Counted from the first letter of the stretch, positions 1 to 8,536 are shown. The stretch is 61,038 nucleotides of DNA from an uncultured Clostridia bacterium (GCA_946406145.1 CAMJJL010000005.1:1-61038); one strand, 5' to 3'. Notes: a model not told the origin generated them from the sequence alone. Numbers and translations are program-made.

Positions 1-314
1 GCAGGCGAAAATCTACCGCTAACAACCAATTGGGGTTCAACTCTCTTCATCCTAAGATTCTCAAACTCAAGCCTTTCCTCTCGGGAGAGATTTTTGCTTG
101 TGTGCAGGGCTGCAAAAGGATTTCCTCCATTATTTCCCCAGTGCTCTTCATAGAAGTACGATTCCCCATGCTCTTGAAAACGATCAACCCAATTGCTTAT
201 TACATGCCGATCAATTTCATATTTTCTTTCAAGTTCGTGTTTTGATATGTGTTCTTCCAAAAACTCTTTGACAACTTTGATCTTAAACTCAAGGTTAATC
301 TTTCTCTTTTTCAT
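1..314 (-). CDS. IS3-family OrfA-like transposase, partial
   Basis: A leftward frame starts with ATG at 314 and runs off the window. It begins MKKRKINLEFKIKVVKEFLE and has the basic N-terminal helix-turn-helix of IS3 OrfA proteins (the HELERKYEIDRHVISNWVDRF segment), which binds the terminal repeats. The first ~90 residues read like the family. The last ~15 residues before the edge do not match what I expect there, so the gene may already be damaged or fused to other DNA. Only the amino-terminal third is visible. Confidence 0.6.
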   Translation of the reverse strand, partial: MKKRKINLEFKIKVVKEFLEEHISKHELERKYEIDRHVISNWVDRFQEHGESYFYEEHWGNNGGNPFAALHTSKNLSREERLEFENLRMKRVEPQLVVSGRFSP

Positions 315-373
315 ATTTTCATCTCTTTATATACTGTAGCACAAAAAAGAAAGCAGACACTTTTTAGTGTCCA
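1..373 (-). mobile_element. Left end of an IS3-like insertion sequence, cut by the window edge
   Basis: Read leftward, the element begins with TGGACACT at 373-366. Together with AGTGTC at 361-356 this makes a GACACT/AGTGTC hairpin, as at the ends of many IS3-family elements. The end lies about 50 bases ahead of a transposase-like reading frame in the same orientation, and the rest of the element lies outside the window. The family call rests on the OrfA-like helix-turn-helix protein plus this end; no target duplication can be checked. Confidence 0.6.
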
Positions 374-485
374 CTTTCATTTTCACCTTCAAACTAAGCC
401 GGTGAATTTTTAATATTTCGCAGTCCGATACCTGTGCTGTGAAGCGTTATGAATAAACACAGCTTGCCTCAAGCATCAAACGATA

Positions 486-1556
486 TCAATCGCCGAAAGA
501 AACGATATCCCAGCCGCCGTCGGCAGTGCGGGCAAGCCACCACGGATAATCCGTGTAATCGGAATTTGCCTTGAGGGTCGTCTCACCGACGTCCGTGGGC
601 GTATGGAAATCCATCAGAAATTCCGCAACCTGTGTATACTTGGCGTCAGGATTGATCTCGTTCATTCTCGCAAGGTTTTCTTTGGTGACAGCTTCATCGC
701 CGGCATAACGAATGCTTTTCAGATCAATATTTCCCCAGAAGGCGAATTGACACTTGATCTGGATCACAGCATTTTTCAGCTCATCCTCTTTATAGATCTC
801 AGAGGAACCGTAATCGATTTTTACATCGCCGCCGGAATAAGCGCCGAGGTATTCTTCAAAGGTTATCCCTTTTGCGGTGATCTCCTTTGCCACGTCCGAG
901 TTGTCAAGATAGCGGATATGCCAAGGCTCATAACCGTAACCGGTAATATGCTCTTCACCGTCAAGATAGCGGAGGATAAATCCGTAGTCGGCGAGCTTTT
1001 GATGGATCTTCGCCCAGATATCGGTATATTTTATCATGTTCTCGTTCTCGACAATATCCTTGCCGTCAACGATCAGATATAAATCGAGCGCCAGACCGGT
1101 ATGATGTTCGGAATAGCCGGGTTTCGCGACGGTTTTTGCGGCGTAGTCAGCGCCGTATTCCTTGGTGAATTCGTCCATGATCCTCTGCTGGTCGGCAACG
1201 CTCCTGCGCGCAGAATCGAGGTCAACGAATACGCCTTCTTTTTCAAGGTCAGCTTTCAGTTTCAGATACGCGTCATATGCCTTTTTCTCAACCTCTACAT
1301 CATCGCCGACGGAATTAGTCATGTGAACGGTTTCGAGTTGATTCTCCCAGTTCTCAGGCAGCGGATGCGTCTTGTTGACTAACGCCATATAATCAATACC
1401 GTCGGTTTTAGCGGCTTCAGTCGAAGCTTCAGTTACAGCTTCTGTAGAATTCGGTTCGGATGTCGGAGAGGGTTTATTGTTTTTGCAGGCAGATAATACC
1501 AGCGTAACCGTCAGACACAAACAAAGCAATATACTGATAATCGATATCTTTTTTAT
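486..1556 (-). CDS. VanY-type D,D-carboxypeptidase lipoprotein (M15 family)
   Basis: Secreted lipoprotein likely to trim the terminal D-alanine of peptidoglycan stem peptides. A hydrophobic signal ends in the lipobox VLSAC, followed by a Thr/Ser/Glu-rich linker and an M15B catalytic domain. The zinc and catalytic motifs are visible as SEHHTGLALD and EPWHIRY. The C-terminal ~100 residues are extra to the minimal VanY domain. The start is odd: a good ribosome site (GGAAAGGA) lies about 9 bases before an ATA codon at 1556 that opens the positively charged signal start IKKISII, and the frame has no upstream ATG. TTG at 1529 is the alternative but has no ribosome site. It lies about 100 bases downstream of the Nif3-like gene and may share its transcript. 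Confidence 0.85.
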   Translation of the reverse strand: MKKISIISILLCLCLTVTLVLSACKNNKPSPTSEPNSTEAVTEASTEAAKTDGIDYMALVNKTHPLPENWENQLETVHMTNSVGDDVEVEKKAYDAYLKLKADLEKEGVFVDLDSARRSVADQQRIMDEFTKEYGADYAAKTVAKPGYSEHHTGLALDLYLIVDGKDIVENENMIKYTDIWAKIHQKLADYGFILRYLDGEEHITGYGYEPWHIRYLDNSDVAKEITAKGITFEEYLGAYSGGDVKIDYGSSEIYKEDELKNAVIQIKCQFAFWGNIDLKSIRYAGDEAVTKENLARMNEINPDAKYTQVAEFLMDFHTPTDVGETTLKANSDYTDYPWWLARTADGGWDIVSFGD

Positions 1557-1652
1557 GGTTCGGTTCCTTTCCTTTTATCAAATATGATTCAGCGGTCTCA
1601 GAAAAAAGACCGTTGATCTCCGACAGAAATACGCTCAAAAAATGCGGAGTGG

Positions 1653-2396
1653 TCATACCGCGCGGTAGGGGCAGGGATTGGCTTCGCTGATCAGGAATTC
1701 GACTGTAGGGAACGCTGCGGCGAATTTGTCTTTCAGCGGCGCGATCACCACATCCTCGGTTGAGAAATGCCCTGCGTCGAACGCGGCAATACGGTGCTGC
1801 TTGGCATAGAGGTATTGGTGGTGCTTCAATTCCCCTGTCACAAAGGCGTCAAAGCCGTATTTGGCGGCAAGCTCCACGCCCTCGCCGCCGCCTCCGGAGG
1901 ATACTGCCACGTGCGTGACCATGCCCTCGGTGAAGCGTACCGACGGCGCGTGCAGCTTTTCTTTGATGAACGCGGCGAACCGGTCGGCGGAACAGGACTC
2001 CATCGGCTCTCCGACCAAAAGAAAATCATCGGGATACAGGGTGGTGTTTTTCAGCTCCAAAGCCGCTCCCAAAGCGGTGTTCACACCCTGCTCGGCGCGA
2101 TCGAGATCGGTGTGCAGGCACAGCGCCGCGACGTCGTATTTTGCGAGCAGATATTCCGCGTTGTCGGGACGGAGGGTTTGCAGGGGAGAGAAGATGACGG
2201 GGTGATGGCTGATGATCAGCTTCGCGCCCTTTTGATGCGCTTCTTCAACGACGTCGGGGGTGATGTCCAACGCGAGCAGAACACGGTCAACCTCCCACTC
2301 GGGTGAGCCGACCAAAAGCCCGACGTTATCCCATTGTGCCGCTGTTTCAAACGGCGCGATCTGTTGCGCGAACGCAACGATGTTATTCAGCTTCAT
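1653..2396 (-). CDS. Nif3-like dinuclear metal-centre protein
   Basis: Nif3/YbgI/YqfO family protein of 247 residues, the length of the short E. coli-type members. The family binds two metal ions at a toroidal hexamer centre; it is often annotated as GTP cyclohydrolase I type 2, but its substrate is unsettled. Visible ligands are the His64-His65 pair in ISHHPVIF and the C-terminal FDAGHFSTE motif. The start was taken as the ATG at 2396 because the product then begins MKLNNIVAFAQQ as in relatives; upstream ATGs lie inside trmK. It overlaps the 3' end of trmK by 14 bases, indicating translational coupling. This pairing with TrmK is common in Firmicutes. Confidence 0.9.
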   Translation of the reverse strand: MKLNNIVAFAQQIAPFETAAQWDNVGLLVGSPEWEVDRVLLALDITPDVVEEAHQKGAKLIISHHPVIFSPLQTLRPDNAEYLLAKYDVAALCLHTDLDRAEQGVNTALGAALELKNTTLYPDDFLLVGEPMESCSADRFAAFIKEKLHAPSVRFTEGMVTHVAVSSGGGGEGVELAAKYGFDAFVTGELKHHQYLYAKQHRIAAFDAGHFSTEDVVIAPLKDKFAAAFPTVEFLISEANPCPYRAV

Positions 2397-3045
2397 GAAG
2401 CGCCTCCTCCAGTTGTTGTACGACAGGCAAAAGTGATTTTTCACCCTTGCTTTTGTTGTGCAGGTTTTGCAGACTGCGGTTGAGAAATCCGCGGCTGTTT
2501 TCCTCATGCAAATCGAGCTTTCCGACAAGAGCGGTGTAAGGATCACAGGGGGTAATCTTACGCGTGAAATGTGTTGACAGGACGGTGTAATACTTGCCGT
2601 CGTCGAGGACAGCCGCCTGCTGAATGATGGCAAAGCCGTTCTCATACAGCCATCGAATCAGGTCGTCGTGATGGGTCATCGGCTGGAGAACAAGGCGCTT
2701 TGCGCCGTCCTTCACCCACGGCGCGGCGATCAGGATGTCACGGATCAGCTCGCCGCCCATGCCTGCGATCACGATGTCGTCGACCTCGTCGGATGACACT
2801 TCTTTCAGTCCGTCCGACAATCGTGTTTGTATTTTTTCTGAAAAACCGAACTTTGCGATATTTTCCTGTGCCGATCGCAGGGGGAGGGGGTTGATATCGC
2901 AGGCGATCGCCGAGGGGATCTTTCCGCTTTGGCACAGTGCGATCGGCAGATAGCCGTGATCTGTCCCGATATCCGCAAGGCGGCTGCCTTCGCGCACATA
3001 ATCGGCGCAAAGCGACAGCCGCCCCTTTGGTTTGAGTATTGACAT
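2383..3045 (-). CDS. trmK: tRNA (adenine(22)-N1)-methyltransferase TrmK
   Basis: SAM-dependent methyltransferase that makes m1A22 in tRNA in Gram-positive bacteria. The 220 residues carry the SAM-binding motif ADIGTDHGYLPI (about residues 24-35), the acidic CDINP turn and the family-specific IAGMGGELI and LQPM motifs. A C-terminal helical part follows the Rossmann domain. The start ATG overlaps the stop of the DUF1858 gene as TAATG, and its own end overlaps the Nif3-like gene, so the three are tightly coupled. Confidence 0.9.
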   Translation of the reverse strand: MSILKPKGRLSLCADYVREGSRLADIGTDHGYLPIALCQSGKIPSAIACDINPLPLRSAQENIAKFGFSEKIQTRLSDGLKEVSSDEVDDIVIAGMGGELIRDILIAAPWVKDGAKRLVLQPMTHHDDLIRWLYENGFAIIQQAAVLDDGKYYTVLSTHFTRKITPCDPYTALVGKLDLHEENSRGFLNRSLQNLHNKSKGEKSLLPVVQQLEEALHEAE

Positions 3046-3239
3046 TACGCGCCGACAGCCTTGTTCAGCGCGTCGACGAGCTTATCGGCGTCGGCGCCGT
3101 GTACCATGCACGCTTCCTCGATGCTCTCGCCGCGAGACGCGGGACAGCCCAGGCAGTGCATGCCCATCTGTAAAAACAGCGGAGCGGTAGACGGATATTT
3201 GTCCAGAACATCGCCGATGATAGCTTCTTTTGTGATCAT
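3045..3239 (-). CDS. DUF1858 small redox-disulfide domain protein
   Basis: A 64-residue protein of the DUF1858 family, also described as hybrid-cluster-protein-associated redox disulfide domain. The key motif is the CLGCPAS stretch, a CxxC pair that in relatives may bind a metal or cycle as a disulfide; the exact role is unknown. The start is ATG 3239, directed by GGAGGT seven bases upstream; a longer frame from 3263 lacks a ribosome site. It is the first gene of the leftward set with trmK and the Nif3-like gene. Confidence 0.85.
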   Translation of the reverse strand: MITKEAIIGDVLDKYPSTAPLFLQMGMHCLGCPASRGESIEEACMVHGADADKLVDALNKAVGA

Positions 3240-3257
3240 ATTATTACCTCCAAAAAT

Positions 3258-3345
3258 CGTCATTGCGAGGAACCGAGCCTCCCTTTCCTAAGGGAGGCGG
3301 CTTGGACACGCGTGTCAAAGCCGGAGGGTTGCCGTCGCAAATCAA
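3258..3345. repeat. Composite palindromic repeats (GTCATTGCGAGG and CCTCCC..GGGAGG types)
   Basis: The stretch opens with cGTCATTGCGAGGAACCG and runs into GCCTCCCTTTCCTAAGGGAGGC, then a GACACGCGTGTC palindrome and GGAGGGTTGCCGTCGCAA. Related pieces recur at 13843-13895 (second type) and at 27612, 29500, 30919 and 53484 (first type). It sits just upstream of the DUF1858 gene. Confidence 0.7.
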
Positions 3346-3461
3346 ATATAGTCTGTACTTTGACAAGCCGATTATAACACACCGATCTCAAAAAAACAAT
3401 AGCGGAACAACCGATTTTCAAAGCGGCAATGGTCAACCTGCATAAAAAGAGTTCGGATAGT

Positions 3462-3490
3462 TTGGATTGCCTAACGAACGAGGATATGAT
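3462..3490 (+). promoter_or_regulatory. Promoter for the LRR-dockerin gene
   Basis: TTGGAT at 3462-3467, a 17-base spacer and TATGAT at 3485-3490. The predicted start near 3497 leaves a leader of about 225 bases before the ATG at 3723. Confidence 0.65.
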
Positions 3491-3496
3491 AAAATG

Positions 3497-3673
3497 AAAT
3501 TGCGAAACAAAAGTTAATCAATTTTTCTGTGATAAGCGTGTATTTTTATTTCGGTAAAAACGCAGGCTCTATTACACGTATTATCATAGAGAGCATTTGG
3601 ATTTTTGTTTCGCAGCAAAGTGGAGCTATGTGTTTTTCGTGCGTAGCTCGTCCTTGCGAGTTACGCATTTTTT
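3497..3673 (+). promoter_or_regulatory. Structured leader with attenuator-like terminator
   Basis: Just after the predicted transcription start, TGCGAAACAAAA (3501-3512) is exactly complementary to TTTTGTTTCGCA (3603-3614), a 12-bp closing stem. Inside it TGATAAGCGTG (3530-3540) pairs with CACGTATTATCA (3575-3586) and TTTTTA pairs with TAAAAA (3543-3560). Downstream, GCGTAGCTCG/CGAGTTACGC (3641-3666) followed by seven T forms a terminator hairpin 50 bases before the gene. GAGCTATG (3623-3630) can instead pair with CGTAGCTC (3642-3649) and would break that hairpin. The layout is that of a riboswitch or other attenuator; I do not recognise the class. Confidence 0.5.
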
Positions 3674-3722
3674 TATATGCGGATTCGGACAAAGATTACT
3701 ATTTTAATGAGGAGGAGCAGAA

Positions 3723-6700
3723 ATGAATAACCGTAAAAAAATCGCAAGCCTGATTCTGTCTGTATTGTTATTGCTGAGCGTGTTCCATACCGTGCCGTTT
3801 ACCGTATCGGCGGCAGAGAATGATGCATCTGCGCTTGGCGCAACACCGGATGAGGTTAACTCTGATTACAGCTATAATGTTCTTAACAACGGTACTGCAG
3901 AGATTACGAAGTATACAGGATCAGACGAGAGCATTACCCTTCCTTCGACTATCAACGGGTATACTGTCACGAGTATAGGAGGATATGCATTTGGGGGCAA
4001 CACAGACTTAATGAGTGTATCTATCCCTGATTCTGTCATTAATATCGGTAATGCGGCGTTTAGAGACTGTTCAAATTTAGCAAATCTGATTATCCCTGAC
4101 TCAGTTACTAATATATTTAGAAATGCGTTTTCCGGTACCGCTTGGTATGATAATCAACCGGATGGCTTGGTATATGCCGGAAAGACAGTTTACAGTATTA
4201 AGGGCGAGTGTCCGTCCGAGATACACATAAAAGAGGGCACGTTGGGTATCAGCGAAGGTGTGTTTGCAGAAAGAACCAATCTGTTGAGTGTAACGATCCC
4301 TAAATCTGTCGTAAATATAGGTGACATGGTGTTTTCCGGCTGTACTGGTCTTAAAGACATAGACGTTAGTGATGACAATCAAAAGTATGCATCCATAGAC
4401 GGTGTGCTGTTCAATAAAGAATTAAGTGCTCTTATTTGTTATCCGGCAGGTAAGATTGACGATTATTACATCATTCCGGATTCCGTTTCGAATATAGTTG
4501 AAAATGCGTTTTTAGCCTGTACATCCCTAAAGAGTGTCGCAATCAGCAAAGGAATAACGAGTATAGGATATGCGGCATTTTATCACTGTTATTCTCTGGA
4601 AAGTGTCGATATTCCCGACACTGTAAAAAGCATAGGGAATTACGCGTTTAATAGCTGTAAGTCTTTGACAAGCATAACGATTCCCGACAGTGTTATGAGC
4701 ATTGGTAATTATGCGTTTTGGAAGTGCAGCTCTCTGAATAATATTGACTTCGGCAACGGTGTCAGAAGTATTCGTTCTAATGCCTTTGATAATACGGCGT
4801 GGTACGATGATCAACCAGACGGTCTAATATATGCCGGTAAGGTGGTTTATCGGTATAAAGGCGAGTGCCCATCGACCGTTGTAATTAAGGATGGTACGCA
4901 GGGAATCGCCAGTGGAGCTTTCAACAACTGTTCATCTCTCACAAATATCACGATTCCCGATAGCGTGACAAGCGTCGGTGCTGCCTTTGCCAATACACCG
5001 TGGCTTAATAATCAGCCTGACGGTTTGGTTTACGCCGGAAAGGTAGCTTATCAATACAAAGGTCAGTGTCCTGCAGATGTTGTCATAAAAGACGGTACAC
5101 TGGGTATAAGCGATTATGCTTTCCAAGACTGTGCATCAATGACGAGTATTACGATCCCTGATAGTGTGACGAACATCGGCACTTATTCGTTTTTCCGCTG
5201 TTCTTCCTTGGCAAATATTGATATTCCCGACAGTATGATAAGTATCGGCGAATTTGCATTCCGAGGCTGCGATTCGTTAACAGATGTTACTATTCCTGAT
5301 TCGGTTAGTTTAATTGAAAATCATGCGTTAGGTTATGTTATGTCTGACAAAAAGCTTGATGGGTTCATCGTATACGGTAATCCCGGAACCGCAGCCGAGG
5401 CCTATGCGAAAGAGAACGGCTTTATCTTTGTCATTATCGGTCAAGAGCCGCCAACGCCGGCAATCAGCTTTACGCCAAAACACCCGTATGAATATATTGA
5501 GAATTATAATGGTTACTGGGCGTCGGAAAGCATAGATGAAACGGAGCATAAATATTTTGTATATTATTCTCCTTATTTCAATGTCGGAGACAAGCTGAGC
5601 ATCACCTATCCGGATGAAAGAGGAACTGTCGATTATTTTTATGCTAACAGGAGTTTTGGATTTGCTGACGCAGATGGAAACATTATTTATTCGAGCGACG
5701 TAATAATGAGTGACGGCTACGGTTGGACGGTAGGCGGTGACAATACATTTACGATCACTTATGATAACATGTCAACTGAGGTTCCCGTGTCCTTGGTCAA
5801 ACCGGAAGATGCTTCGCTTCGGTATATTCCAGCAAAGCCGTATGTTCTGATAGAAAATCGCGATGGCTACATGAACGGCGACCATTTCGTATACAATGTT
5901 CCGTCTTTGGAAAGAGGCGATCAAATCGTTGTTGATTACGGTGACAGAACAGTTACCTATACACGTCCGAGCGGCAAAGGTTTCTATGATGAAAACGGTC
6001 AGCCATTACCTGATTATGGCACCAAGAGCGATCAAAAGCATACTCCGTGGACGCTTGGCTCTAACAACTATTTCATCATCACTGCCGCAGGAAAAACAGC
6101 GATTGTGCCTGTGACGATCATTGAATATCCCGTTGAATCTATTGAATTCAAGCTTGCCGGTCCGATCGTTATGTATGAAAAACAGGATGGATACTATTAT
6201 ATGAGTGATGGCGAGTTCAGGGAAAGGCTTCAAGTTGACGAAAACGGTTACTATTACTATGACTACTCCAAGGGAGAACGGGAAAAGATATACACCGAGC
6301 CCGAGGGCTTCTACTATACCCAGGTTCCTCTATATAAAGACGGAAATCAGTTGATGATTCACAACAAAGACGGGAGCACAAAAACTCTGACTCAGCGCTT
6401 TATCTTTACGGAAGAGGATAACGGCTACTTCTTTGTCGATGAAAACGGAGATTATGACAGAAATGTCAGCTTTGATTGGGACGGTACATCCTTCAAGCTC
6501 GGCAGTGATAACCATATCACCGTAAAGTATTTGGATAATGAAACTACAATTCCTGTAACGGTAGTCAAAAACAATATAGAAAGTATCGAGTATCAGCCTG
6601 TCAAGCCTATCGTCTATAACCTTGACGATCCGAAGGATGTTTATGATTTTAGTGTCGGTCAAAAGTTAGGGTACTATTATAATGAACAAAAGATGCATGA

Positions 6701-7193
6701 TACAGGCAGCGTATTGACTGCTCATTTCAAGAATGGTACTACTAAGAAGTATACATTTTACAGTATATCAAATATCATAGACGGAAAATTCAATCACGTA
6801 TTAGGCGCACGTTTTTATGCCGTAGATGAAGAAGGCTCCGTCATTGGATACAGCTCTTTGACATTTGATTATAATACGTCCGACTGGATGCCGGGCAATA
6901 CCTACTATATGACGGTGGGTTACCTCGGCGCAACTACACAGGTGCCGATCACGGTTATCAGCAAAACTGTGGAGGATCCCGTGATCGGCGACGCGGACGG
7001 CGACGGTGTGATCACACCGATGGACGTCACCCGGGTTCAGCAGTATCTTTCGACGATGACTACTGATGTTGATGAAGAAAACATGATGTACGCCGACGTT
7101 GATAAAAACGGTCGAATCGAAAGCATCGATACGACGTGGATCCTGCGTTATCTGGCAGGGATGGAGATCCCCTATACGATCGGTCAAGCATAA
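3723..7193 (+). CDS. Secreted BspA-type leucine-rich-repeat protein with C-terminal dockerin
   Basis: A 1156-residue exported protein. An N-terminal signal (residues 1-30) is followed by BspA/TpLRR-type leucine-rich repeats to about residue 560, with the recurring SLTSITIPDSVTSIGNYAF pattern. Next come four tandem modules of about 110-150 residues starting near 575, 697, 804 and 953, with shared P-x-x-P-Y/I..ENxxGY, GDxLxIxY and VPVTVV landmarks. A type I dockerin (about 1085-1150) ends it, with two calcium-loop repeats DADGDGVITPMD and ADVDKNGRIESID. BspA repeats commonly mediate adhesion and the dockerin would dock it on a cohesin scaffold; no cohesin is in the window. Its codons are clearly AT-richer than those of its neighbours. 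The start has GAGGAG seven bases upstream. Confidence 0.9.
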   Translation: MNNRKKIASLILSVLLLLSVFHTVPFTVSAAENDASALGATPDEVNSDYSYNVLNNGTAEITKYTGSDESITLPSTINGYTVTSIGGYAFGGNTDLMSVSIPDSVINIGNAAFRDCSNLANLIIPDSVTNIFRNAFSGTAWYDNQPDGLVYAGKTVYSIKGECPSEIHIKEGTLGISEGVFAERTNLLSVTIPKSVVNIGDMVFSGCTGLKDIDVSDDNQKYASIDGVLFNKELSALICYPAGKIDDYYIIPDSVSNIVENAFLACTSLKSVAISKGITSIGYAAFYHCYSLESVDIPDTVKSIGNYAFNSCKSLTSITIPDSVMSIGNYAFWKCSSLNNIDFGNGVRSIRSNAFDNTAWYDDQPDGLIYAGKVVYRYKGECPSTVVIKDGTQGIASGAFNNCSSLTNITIPDSVTSVGAAFANTPWLNNQPDGLVYAGKVAYQYKGQCPADVVIKDGTLGISDYAFQDCASMTSITIPDSVTNIGTYSFFRCSSLANIDIPDSMISIGEFAFRGCDSLTDVTIPDSVSLIENHALGYVMSDKKLDGFIVYGNPGTAAEAYAKENGFIFVIIGQEPPTPAISFTPKHPYEYIENYNGYWASESIDETEHKYFVYYSPYFNVGDKLSITYPDERGTVDYFYANRSFGFADADGNIIYSSDVIMSDGYGWTVGGDNTFTITYDNMSTEVPVSLVKPEDASLRYIPAKPYVLIENRDGYMNGDHFVYNVPSLERGDQIVVDYGDRTVTYTRPSGKGFYDENGQPLPDYGTKSDQKHTPWTLGSNNYFIITAAGKTAIVPVTIIEYPVESIEFKLAGPIVMYEKQDGYYYMSDGEFRERLQVDENGYYYYDYSKGEREKIYTEPEGFYYTQVPLYKDGNQLMIHNKDGSTKTLTQRFIFTEEDNGYFFVDENGDYDRNVSFDWDGTSFKLGSDNHITVKYLDNETTIPVTVVKNNIESIEYQPVKPIVYNLDDPKDVYDFSVGQKLGYYYNEQKMHDTGSVLTAHFKNGTTKKYTFYSISNIIDGKFNHVLGARFYAVDEEGSVIGYSSLTFDYNTSDWMPGNTYYMTVGYLGATTQVPITVISKTVEDPVIGDADGDGVITPMDVTRVQQYLSTMTTDVDEENMMYADVDKNGRIESIDTTWILRYLAGMEIPYTIGQA

Positions 7194-7241
7194 TTTTTCT
7201 CATAGCAGAGGGCGTTTCCTCCTCTTGATGACAGCAAAAAC

Positions 7242-7275
7242 GGAGCCTTGCGAATGCAGGGCTCCTTGTTGTTGG
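7242..7275 (+). terminator. Terminator after the LRR-dockerin gene
   Basis: GGAGCC (7242-7247) and GGCTCC (7259-7264) form a hairpin followed by TTGTTGTT, about 50 bases after the stop codon. Confidence 0.5.
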
Positions 7276-7370
7276 ATCAAATAATGCAGGATTATACGGA
7301 AACGTCGCGGACAAGCAATGCTCGTCCCTGCGAGGACTCGGGGAACAATCAAAAGGTCAGAATTTGCATA

Positions 7371-7399
7371 GAAAAACAGCGTCCCGATTCGGAACGCTG
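7371..7399 (-). terminator. Terminator after the zinc-ribbon gene
   Basis: On the minus strand CAGCGT..ACGCTG (7399-7377) is followed by TTTTTC, 20 bases after the zinc-ribbon stop. Confidence 0.75.
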
Positions 7400-7417
7400 C
7401 AAGCAATTATTCTTCTA

Positions 7418-7714
7418 TTATTCAGCTTGTGCCGCTTCTTCGGCTTCTTTGCGCTTTGCAAAGCATTCGCTGCAATAGTAATCCTTGCCTTCCATCGGCT
7501 TAAATGGGATCTTTGCTTCGCCGCCACAGTCTGCACACACGGTCGTGTGCATCTCACGATTAGCCCTGATTGCATTTTTACGAGCAATACGGCAGTCCTT
7601 GCAGCGTTGGGGTTCGTTGACGAAACCTTTCTCTGCGTAGAACTCCTGCTCGCCGGCTGTGAATACGAACTCGTTTCCACAGTCCTTGCAACGGAGAATC
7701 TTGTCTTCGTACAT
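7418..7714 (-). CDS. Small zinc-ribbon protein
   Basis: A 98-residue protein with two zinc-ribbon halves. The first has CKDCGNEFVFTAGEQEFY with a second knuckle CKDCR, as in the zf-trcl family. The second has CADCGG...YYCSEC, the CxxC-x17-CxxC domain often annotated as CxxC_CxxC_SSSS-like or PF13451-associated. Function is unknown; such proteins are abundant in Clostridia. The start at ATG 7714 has GAGGTA eight bases upstream, which is why the longer frame (to 7765) was rejected. It has its own terminator. Confidence 0.8.
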   Translation of the reverse strand: MYEDKILRCKDCGNEFVFTAGEQEFYAEKGFVNEPQRCKDCRIARKNAIRANREMHTTVCADCGGEAKIPFKPMEGKDYYCSECFAKRKEAEEAAQAE

Positions 7715-7789
7715 AGCGTGTACCTCACTTTTTGGTATATATTTTACCCCGCGGCGGAGTTGCACCGTCTGAATTCTATTCGGGGTGTA

Positions 7790-8386
7790 TTACCTTGAAA
7801 GCTTTTGACGTATACGGGTCTGTGCATTGTCAACTGATTTTAGGGAAATATTCAGCCGCTGTGCTATTTCCTTGTACGTATAGCCGGAAAGGTGCAAAAT
7901 CGCTACTTTGTACTCGAGGTTTGAGAGGCTGTTTTTGAGGATGCGATGCAGGCTGTTGATATATTCCTTGGTCTCGACCATCTCGGAAAGTGAGGTCACG
8001 GTCGGATCAAAGGCAACTTCTGCGTCATCCTCGAGGGATATCATATTGCGAGTGGGGACAGCACGCTGTCGCGATGACGCGCGCATCATGGAGCGAAAGC
8101 GGTTCTCGACACAGGTCATCAGGTAATTCTTGAAGCTCATGCCCTTACTGCCGTTATAGGTGCGGCAGGCGGACAGCAGCGCCACCATGCCCTCTTGTAT
8201 CATATCGCTGTCGTCTATATCCGTCGCCATACCGCGGTATTTTTTGGCGGCTGTTGAAATCAGCCCCAAATACCTTGACGCGATCATATCGAAGGCGTCG
8301 TCGTTTCCTGACAGGAAATCCTGCAGAAGTTCTTCGTCGGTCTGCCGCATATCACGGCACGCGGTAGGATCGTTCAGACATAGCAC
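7790..8386 (-). CDS. SigH-like sigma-70 family factor
   Basis: A 198-residue RNA polymerase sigma factor with region 2 (about residues 20-95: DSDMIQEGMVALLSACRTYN) and region 4 (about 145-195, with the helix-turn-helix YTYKEIAQRLNISLKSVDNAQTRI). The region 2 and 4 pattern is closest to SigH (sigma-30), which in Bacilli and Clostridia governs competence and early sporulation. The ComM-like gene lies on the opposite strand 300 bases away. Start ATG 8386 has GAGGTG very close upstream; ATG 8350 (MRQTDEELL) is an alternative without a clear ribosome site. Assignment as the true SigH is inferred. Confidence 0.8.
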   Translation of the reverse strand: MLCLNDPTACRDMRQTDEELLQDFLSGNDDAFDMIASRYLGLISTAAKKYRGMATDIDDSDMIQEGMVALLSACRTYNGSKGMSFKNYLMTCVENRFRSMMRASSRQRAVPTRNMISLEDDAEVAFDPTVTSLSEMVETKEYINSLHRILKNSLSNLEYKVAILHLSGYTYKEIAQRLNISLKSVDNAQTRIRQKLSR

Positions 8387-8410
8387 CTCACAATAGATTA
8401 TCTAAAGTAA

Positions 8411-8439
8411 ATTGTAATAAATATGCCGCCAAAAGTCAA
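8411..8439 (-). promoter_or_regulatory. Promoter of the SigH-like gene
   Basis: On the minus strand TTGACT (8439-8434), a 17-base spacer and TACAAT (8416-8411), about 25 bases upstream of the start codon. Confidence 0.7.
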
Positions 8440-8536
8440 CAGGTTTTTCAAAATCAGTGGGGCGAAAGAATGACAAATAATTCACAATTTGACGCGTTTT
8501 GTGCATAATAAACAGTATTTTTTAACAATTTTTGGT

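Noticed and set aside
603..1082. Long plus-strand open frame of 159 residues
   Set aside because: It lies wholly antisense to the VanY-like gene, has no ribosome site and its composition mirrors the coding strand.
3501..3614. c-di-GMP riboswitch in the LRR-dockerin leader
   Set aside because: The CGCAGCAAAG piece is only vaguely like the GEMM core; the tetraloop receptor and GGGCAAACC-type segment are missing.
3529..3726. Possible 65-residue gene upstream of the LRR-dockerin gene
   Set aside because: It crosses the terminator hairpin and stems of the leader, has no ribosome site and ends inside the next start region.
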